A stretch of 64,000 nt of DNA from Guyanagaster necrorhizus (taxonomy: Eukaryota; Basidiomycota; Agaricomycetes; Agaricales; Physalacriaceae). The translations under genes and the position numbers were made by a program. The number at the start of each line of letters is the position of its first letter. The stretch's first letter is position 1. The stretch spans positions 592,443-656,442 of the forward strand of contig NW_025064900.1 in assembly GCF_019112545.1 (NCBI RefSeq). Reading direction: 5' to 3'. This document shows, piece by piece, positions 59,601 to 64,000 of the stretch. Below the pieces are notes generated by a model. It saw nothing but the letters and a program-made list of their open reading frames with translations, had not been told where the DNA came from and ran no database searches.

Positions 59601-60485
59601 AGCCTAGTCAAGTTACGAGAACGTGGAGGCGAGCCGCCTTTGATTATGCTCCATGGTCAGTAGCTTCCCTCACGGCAAGGGTATTAGGTTTCTGATGTCA
59701 TCGTAGGCGCTGGAGGATTGTATTTCGAATACGTATTTTTAGCTGAAAAGTTCAGGACGGCAGTTTGGACCATGACCGTGACGCCCGATACTCCTTTGAC
59801 TTCCCTACGCGAGATGGCCGCTTTTTATTTCGCCAAGATCAAAGCGGAACGGCCCACAGGTCCCTACCGTTTGGCGTCGTACTCGGCATCGAGCGTTCTC
59901 CTCGTTGTGCTTACTAAACTGTTTGAGGGCAATGGAGATGAGGTTGTTCAGGCCGTCATACTCGATCACTTTCCGGCGATGTTCATGTACTCGGCGAACA
60001 AGTTTGGGAACCCGGACCCGAGGGTGGCAGAGAACATCAAGATGATGCTCGACGCGGGAATGTCTGCGATTGGGGACATGATGGACCGGGACGCGCATGG
60101 AAGCACCCTCCGGCGTTCGAAGAACCTTCTTCTCGAAGCCTGGAACGGTGGCCCAGCCAATGAGATCTCAAGAAAATCAGTCGGTACCATAAAGGCATAC
60201 CTCACTGCCATCGCCGAGTTTGTCTACGATTTGACTACAGACGAGACTGGCGCGGCTTCGATGGAGTTGATGGCTCAGTGGATGAGGACTATAAAGGCGC
60301 CGATAACGGTGGTTGTTGCTGCGGAAGGGTCGGTGAAGAGCGTAGCTGAAGAAGATAGGGAGATGTGGGCGGACTTGGGCACAAAGCGGTTTCTTCCCGA
60401 CGCGCGGGTTGTTTTTGTCAAGGGGGGTCACTATGAGTTCTTAACAGACGACAGTGTTATACGGCTGCTGCAAGAAGGTTACTGA
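56650..60485 (+). CDS. NRPS-like enzyme: adenylation, thiolation (PP-binding) and thioesterase domains
   Basis: Activates a carboxylic acid with ATP, holds it on a phosphopantetheine arm and releases it through a thioesterase. Start chosen at MSLPAPQGVSS, typical of basidiomycete A-T-TE proteins. Exons I can place: 56650-56917, 56973-57371, 57420-57479, 57537-57568, 57619-57750, 57802-57855, 57904-57986, then several to 59296, 59348-59655, 59707-60485. The A domain holds FIMHSSGTTRFPSPI (A3-like), YASGPL, VYGLTE, VYGRADEQI and PIEAGL across introns; about 58040-58150 is unresolved. The thiolation site GGDSLTATSIR forms only after splicing 59297-59347. The TE domain has LMLHGAGG, nucleophile region YRLASYSASS, DHFP and GGHYEFL. 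Oddities: A3 has Arg and Ser where SSGSTG and the core lysine (FPKP) are usual. Product unknown; no stop needs to be skipped, so the gene may be functional. Confidence 0.85.
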
Positions 60486-60607
60486 ACGCTGTAGATGTAA
60501 TATTACTTTGCTCGTATTCAGCGGATATGTCCTTGTTAGACTACGATGCTAGAACCTCTTTCATTGAATCGCTTTAGACGAGGAGGCATACCGACGTACA
60601 CAAATAC

Positions 60608-62215
60608 CTAACTGAAGATGACCACGCCATGTTTCCCTCCGGTAAGGGCAATCTCGCCATCCGCACCGACGTCGACAGCTTCTTCATCAACCACAACAGA
60701 ACCATTCCTGAGTAGCTTCACTTGGTCATTCGTTCCCTTCGGAGTACTGATCTCCATGAAGAACTGATTGTCCTTCAGTGCCCATTTCATCCCAAACCAC
60801 CCCAGCAAGGTTTCAAAACCACCTTCGGCGCCAGGAAGTCCGCCGTTTATAAGGGGGCTCACAGACCAGGTAGCACCCCGGAGAGACAGTCCCATGACAT
60901 ACAAAGTCAGGGCGGAAGTAAGTCCAGAAGACTAGCTGTGTGCGTGCCAGGTATATGCAGCATCATAGTTGTATCCTCTTTAAGATCGGTACCTGCAGCT
61001 GATGTGAATTACATACAGGAACAACGGAAAAAGGACGTACCAAAGAGAGCCGTTCGCCATAAAACCCTCGAGTAGGGTACTTTGCACAGACAGGTTCGTG
61101 TATAATATGTAATCCCATTCTCGACGTAAAAGGTCCAATGCTCGGTCGTCTTTACCGGCTTTAAAATGGGCTTGAGGCTACCGACGAGAACCATCGTTAG
61201 TTTTAGAGGCGCCATTTCTAAGATAGCTCGCACTCACCTCAAAGCCGCTAATGTTAAACCGCGAGGTCGTATCTGGGAGCTCTGGAACCACGGGTCCTAA
61301 GTCATTCCAATTCTTTTCCGGACCTTTCTGTTCGTTCGAAAGAGTCAGATTATAAAGAACGGCGAACGAGTTGGCATCCTGCGGGTGAAGCGTTGTCATC
61401 AAGTTGTCTCGATACATCCCAGCACGTTCCACCCAGAAGGCCTCGTTGAACTTGACTTTGAGTGCGGTAGCGTTTTCTCCTCAAGCTGCGGAGAGAGATT
61501 CATCGCCCATATAATTCGCTAGATCCGAGGCTGTGAAAAGGACCTACTGCAGTGTAAGAGAGGGTGTCAAGAAGGGGATACCATGGAACTCGCCTTGTAT
61601 AGGATGGCATTTCCTTCGGCATTGCATCCACCACCACCCAGCCGAGCCCAATCTGGGAGGCCAGTGACATCCATTAACCCGGTGCTGTCTACATTGCCTT
61701 CCAGGCAAGCAATGGCATGAGTATAATTAGTCCAGATGGTGCTAAGCCAGTCATCATCTCCAGAATAAAGATAGTAGTTGTCTATACAAACACCATCATC
61801 TCTAAAATCATGGTTGCATACATACGACTGACGAGTTCCGATGAGAGTCCAGCAGTGATAGGTGTCCGAGCCGAGCTGGCAGAGAGGAGGCCCTGAGTCC
61901 GGTAATGCGCCTGTTTCGGGATTGATAGCGGCAAACATAGCAGACAATGCATTCCTAGTGGGAATCAAATCGAACGTGGAGACGAATTGGCTAGGGACTG
62001 CGATGCCCATATCACTAGGCCATACCGCGTTGCACAAGAATATCGTATTGTGGCCCAAATGAGACACAGAGATACATACCGGTCGCGTTTTGCGCCTAGA
62101 ATTAAATCTCAACCTTTGGAATAAACCCTGGGCGCTGAACCAATTACCATCGACGATTGTCGGACCCGCAACACCAAGTGTTGCATTATTGTTTGCTATG
62201 AACATGGTTAGGTGC
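60608..62215 (-). pseudogene. GH78-like (alpha-L-rhamnosidase type, six-hairpin) glycosidase, broken
   Basis: Minus strand. Readable blocks in order: NNATLGVAGPTIVDG, (A)KRDR, AVWPSDMGIAVPSQFVST, GALPDSGPPLCQLGSDTYH, WTLIGT-HNYYLYSGDDDWL (joined by an intron), VTGLPDWARLGGGGCNAEG, GMYRDNL...LHPQDANSFAVLYNLTLS, ELPDTTSRFNISGFEVSA, YDAAYTWHAHS, GATWSVSPLI and GFETLLGWFGMKW. These follow the fungal GH78-like six-hairpin family. Breaks: the N-terminal beta domain and signal peptide are not found upstream; the intron after RDR seems to end in AA instead of AG (near 62033); TGA at 61481-61483; TAG at 60932-60934 in place of the Trp of AHSW. A pseudogene with host-like composition, so it decayed outside the island process. 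Confidence 0.8.
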
Positions 62216-62830
62216 CAACGTACTATCATGCCTGTCATAGGTTATCTCTCATGGACCTGGCATACATTCTAATCAGTTCCGGCCCATGTACACCTTCAAG
62301 CTTCAACGATATCCTTGGATGTCCTGCTCATGAACAACGTTGGGGACAAAACGGGCCGATATCCCGAAATTTCCATCCGGATATTGCCGTGCCCTTCTCC
62401 TGCGGCCCGCGGCATTTTGCTTCTCTGCCGGGGTTGCCGCGGCCTATCTTTGTATGGTTTCTATTGGTCTGTCTGGCAGGAATAGTCGCCGTAGGTCATA
62501 GAAAAATCTTCTCCCTAGTCTCTCATTTTTTTTGATTCTTGACAAGTCGTATATTATATGGCCAGAATCGCAAACTTCACAGGGTGAAAATTCCAAAACA
62601 CAACTAGATGACTGCGAATTCCCATGAATAGAAGGCATATGGCTTGCACGCAGGTCGATACGAGAGAAACCAACGACGACTAAGGACACAGGTTACTAAC
62701 GTGGGGATCTCTTTGCTATCTCCTGGTGTGCTGTCATTTGCCGGCAACTCGTGTGCTCCGAGTAGACCCATTTATAATTTTTGATTTCGATATCATTTTC
62801 AGTTTCCACGCCCGCTCTCTCGTTCTCATC
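62216..62830. promoter_or_regulatory. Intergenic region upstream of the CYP63-like gene
   Basis: No convincing gene. TTTATAATTTTT near 62769 is a possible TATA element about 60 bases before the P450 start. The first 200 bases may include remnants of the lost GH78 5' end. Confidence 0.4.
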
Positions 62831-64000
62831 ATGATTCTCACTCCATGCATTCGTTTTTTAGCACCCATAGTGCTTCCCATTGCCCTATTTGTTGGTTTTG
62901 TCTCCCTCTTGCAGAGATGGATCCTCTTCGTCTGTTACATTTCCTCTGGGATCGTGGCCCTGGGTGCAACAATGTCGGCTCTTATTTACTGGGCTTTTCG
63001 CGTCGTGTACGCGGATCATTGTGATAAAAAGGACGCTGGATCTATGGGAGCCCGTCTCGTGCCGCGTGCACAAGGGAGATGGCCTGGTAATATCGACATA
63101 CTGGCTAAATCCATGTACGTATGGGCTGAGGGATATCCTAGTAAGCTCTCCATCTGATTGGAGATGATATCGCTGATGAGAGCTCCGACAGGCGACGGTT
63201 TCGACGAGATGATAGATGCACATGGAAGCATCTTCAACCTTCGCATGCTATGGTCGGACATGGTCTTCACGACATCACCAAAGCACATCCAGCAGATTCT
63301 TGCCACAGAATTCGAGAATTTCGAGAAAGGTGCGTTTAACTGATATGAACACTCCGGGGGAAGAATGACTAAATACTCCACACAGGTCAAAGGTTCCAAT
63401 ATGCTATGAAATCTGTGCTAGGTGTCGGGGTATTCAATGCTGACGGTAAGCTCTTCATCTCTCATGGATTTCAAGGCTGAAACTTCCTCCACCTTTAGGT
63501 AAACTGTGGAAGTATGTCACCACATTCCGATTATGAACCGATCTGAAAATGATGTTCGCAGGTTCCATCGATCAATGACACGGCCTTTCTTTACGCGAGA
63601 CAGGATCACTCATTTCGATTTGTATGACCGACATGCAGATGCAGCAATCTCTCAGATGAAGCGTAGGCTTCGCAGTGGTTATGCCGTGGAATTTCAGGCA
63701 CGTTGATCCATCACATGTCGTATTTTTGAAAGGATACTCTAATTCTGCCTCAAAGGATCTAATGGGCCGGTTTACAATGGATTCTGCAACTGATTTCCTA
63801 TTCGGTTCTTGCGTTAACAGCCTCTCAGCGACACTACCTTATCCGCATGGCGCTTCTCTTATCCTGGCAGAGTCTGATAACACCCGTCGTAATGAAGCCA
63901 ATGTGTTCGCGGAGGCATTCCTCAAAGCACAACGCACTCTGGCAAATCGAATACGTCAAGGGGGGATATGGCCGCTCTTTGAGATCACAAACGATGAAAC
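62831..64000 (+). CDS. CYP63-like cytochrome P450, 5' part (runs off the window)
   Basis: Membrane-anchored P450 monooxygenase; in white-rot fungi CYP63 members oxidise alkanes, fatty acids and aromatics. Start MILTPCIRFLAP, then two membrane helices (to about residue 60) and GARLVPRAQGRWPGNIDIL. Exon 1 is 62831-63140; exon 2 starts at 63192 (DGFDEMIDAHGSIFNLRMLW, TTSPKHIQQILATEFENF). Later exons read RFQYAMKSVLGVGVFNADG, KLW, RFHRSMTRPFFTRDRITHFDLYDRHAD, MKRRLRSGYAVEFQ, and from about 63757 DLMGRFTMDSATDFLFGSCVNSLSA to EANVFAEAFLKAQ. The intron at about 63699-63756 begins GC (CAG|GCACGT), the rarer GC-AG type. No stop within the joined exons. I-helix and heme loop lie beyond the window. Confidence 0.88.

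Overview
The window looks like nuclear DNA of a wood-decaying Agaricomycete (Basidiomycota). The host genes are GC-balanced, with many introns of about 50 nt, and include the end of an AA9 lytic polysaccharide monooxygenase, two cytochromes P450 (one CYP63-like), an adenylation-thiolation-thioesterase enzyme of the basidiomycete NRPS-like type, a GH78-like glycosidase remnant and a mutated relic of a class II (manganese/lignin-type) peroxidase. That set fits a white-rot lifestyle; this is an inference from family membership, not a species call.

Layout. 1-2540: end of AA9 and a decayed P450. About 2550-55970: one large, AT-rich, almost CpG-free transposon island. About 55970-64000: CpG-containing host DNA again, with the NRPS-like gene (+), a GH78-like pseudogene (-) and the 5' part of a CYP63-like P450 (+), which runs off the window.

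The island is a nest. A Copia element C1 (+; 16.0-17.59 and 54.45-54.6 kb) is split by a second Copia element E (-), whose LTRs at 17593-17862 and 54178-54447 now lie about 36 kb apart. E is itself filled with later insertions: a block of degraded Ty3/Gypsy chromovirus copies (30.6-53.4 kb), and a repeat Y that holds a repeat X that holds one young, CpG-rich Ty3/Gypsy element (19985-28060, 434-bp LTRs differing at 2 sites, TSD AAGAG). Outside E there are further Gypsy copies at 4.66-10.2 and 13.0-14.8 kb. I count nine Gypsy LTRs, four copies of repeat X and two of repeat Y. Two host relics lie buried in the island: the peroxidase fragment (4.0-4.5 kb) and an Asp-type tRNA (55.0 kb). Both are altered by C-to-T/G-to-A changes, so the decay process hit host DNA as well as transposons.

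The young Gypsy element has TATA-R-PBS geometry expected for Tf1/sushi-type self-priming, a gag with a zinc knuckle, a pol ordered protease-RT-RNase H-integrase-chromodomain, and an unusual pair of long overlapping ORFs upstream of gag, one with a conserved membrane-like segment. Boundaries of degraded copies and of repeats X and Y are approximate. They come from reading the copies against each other by eye.
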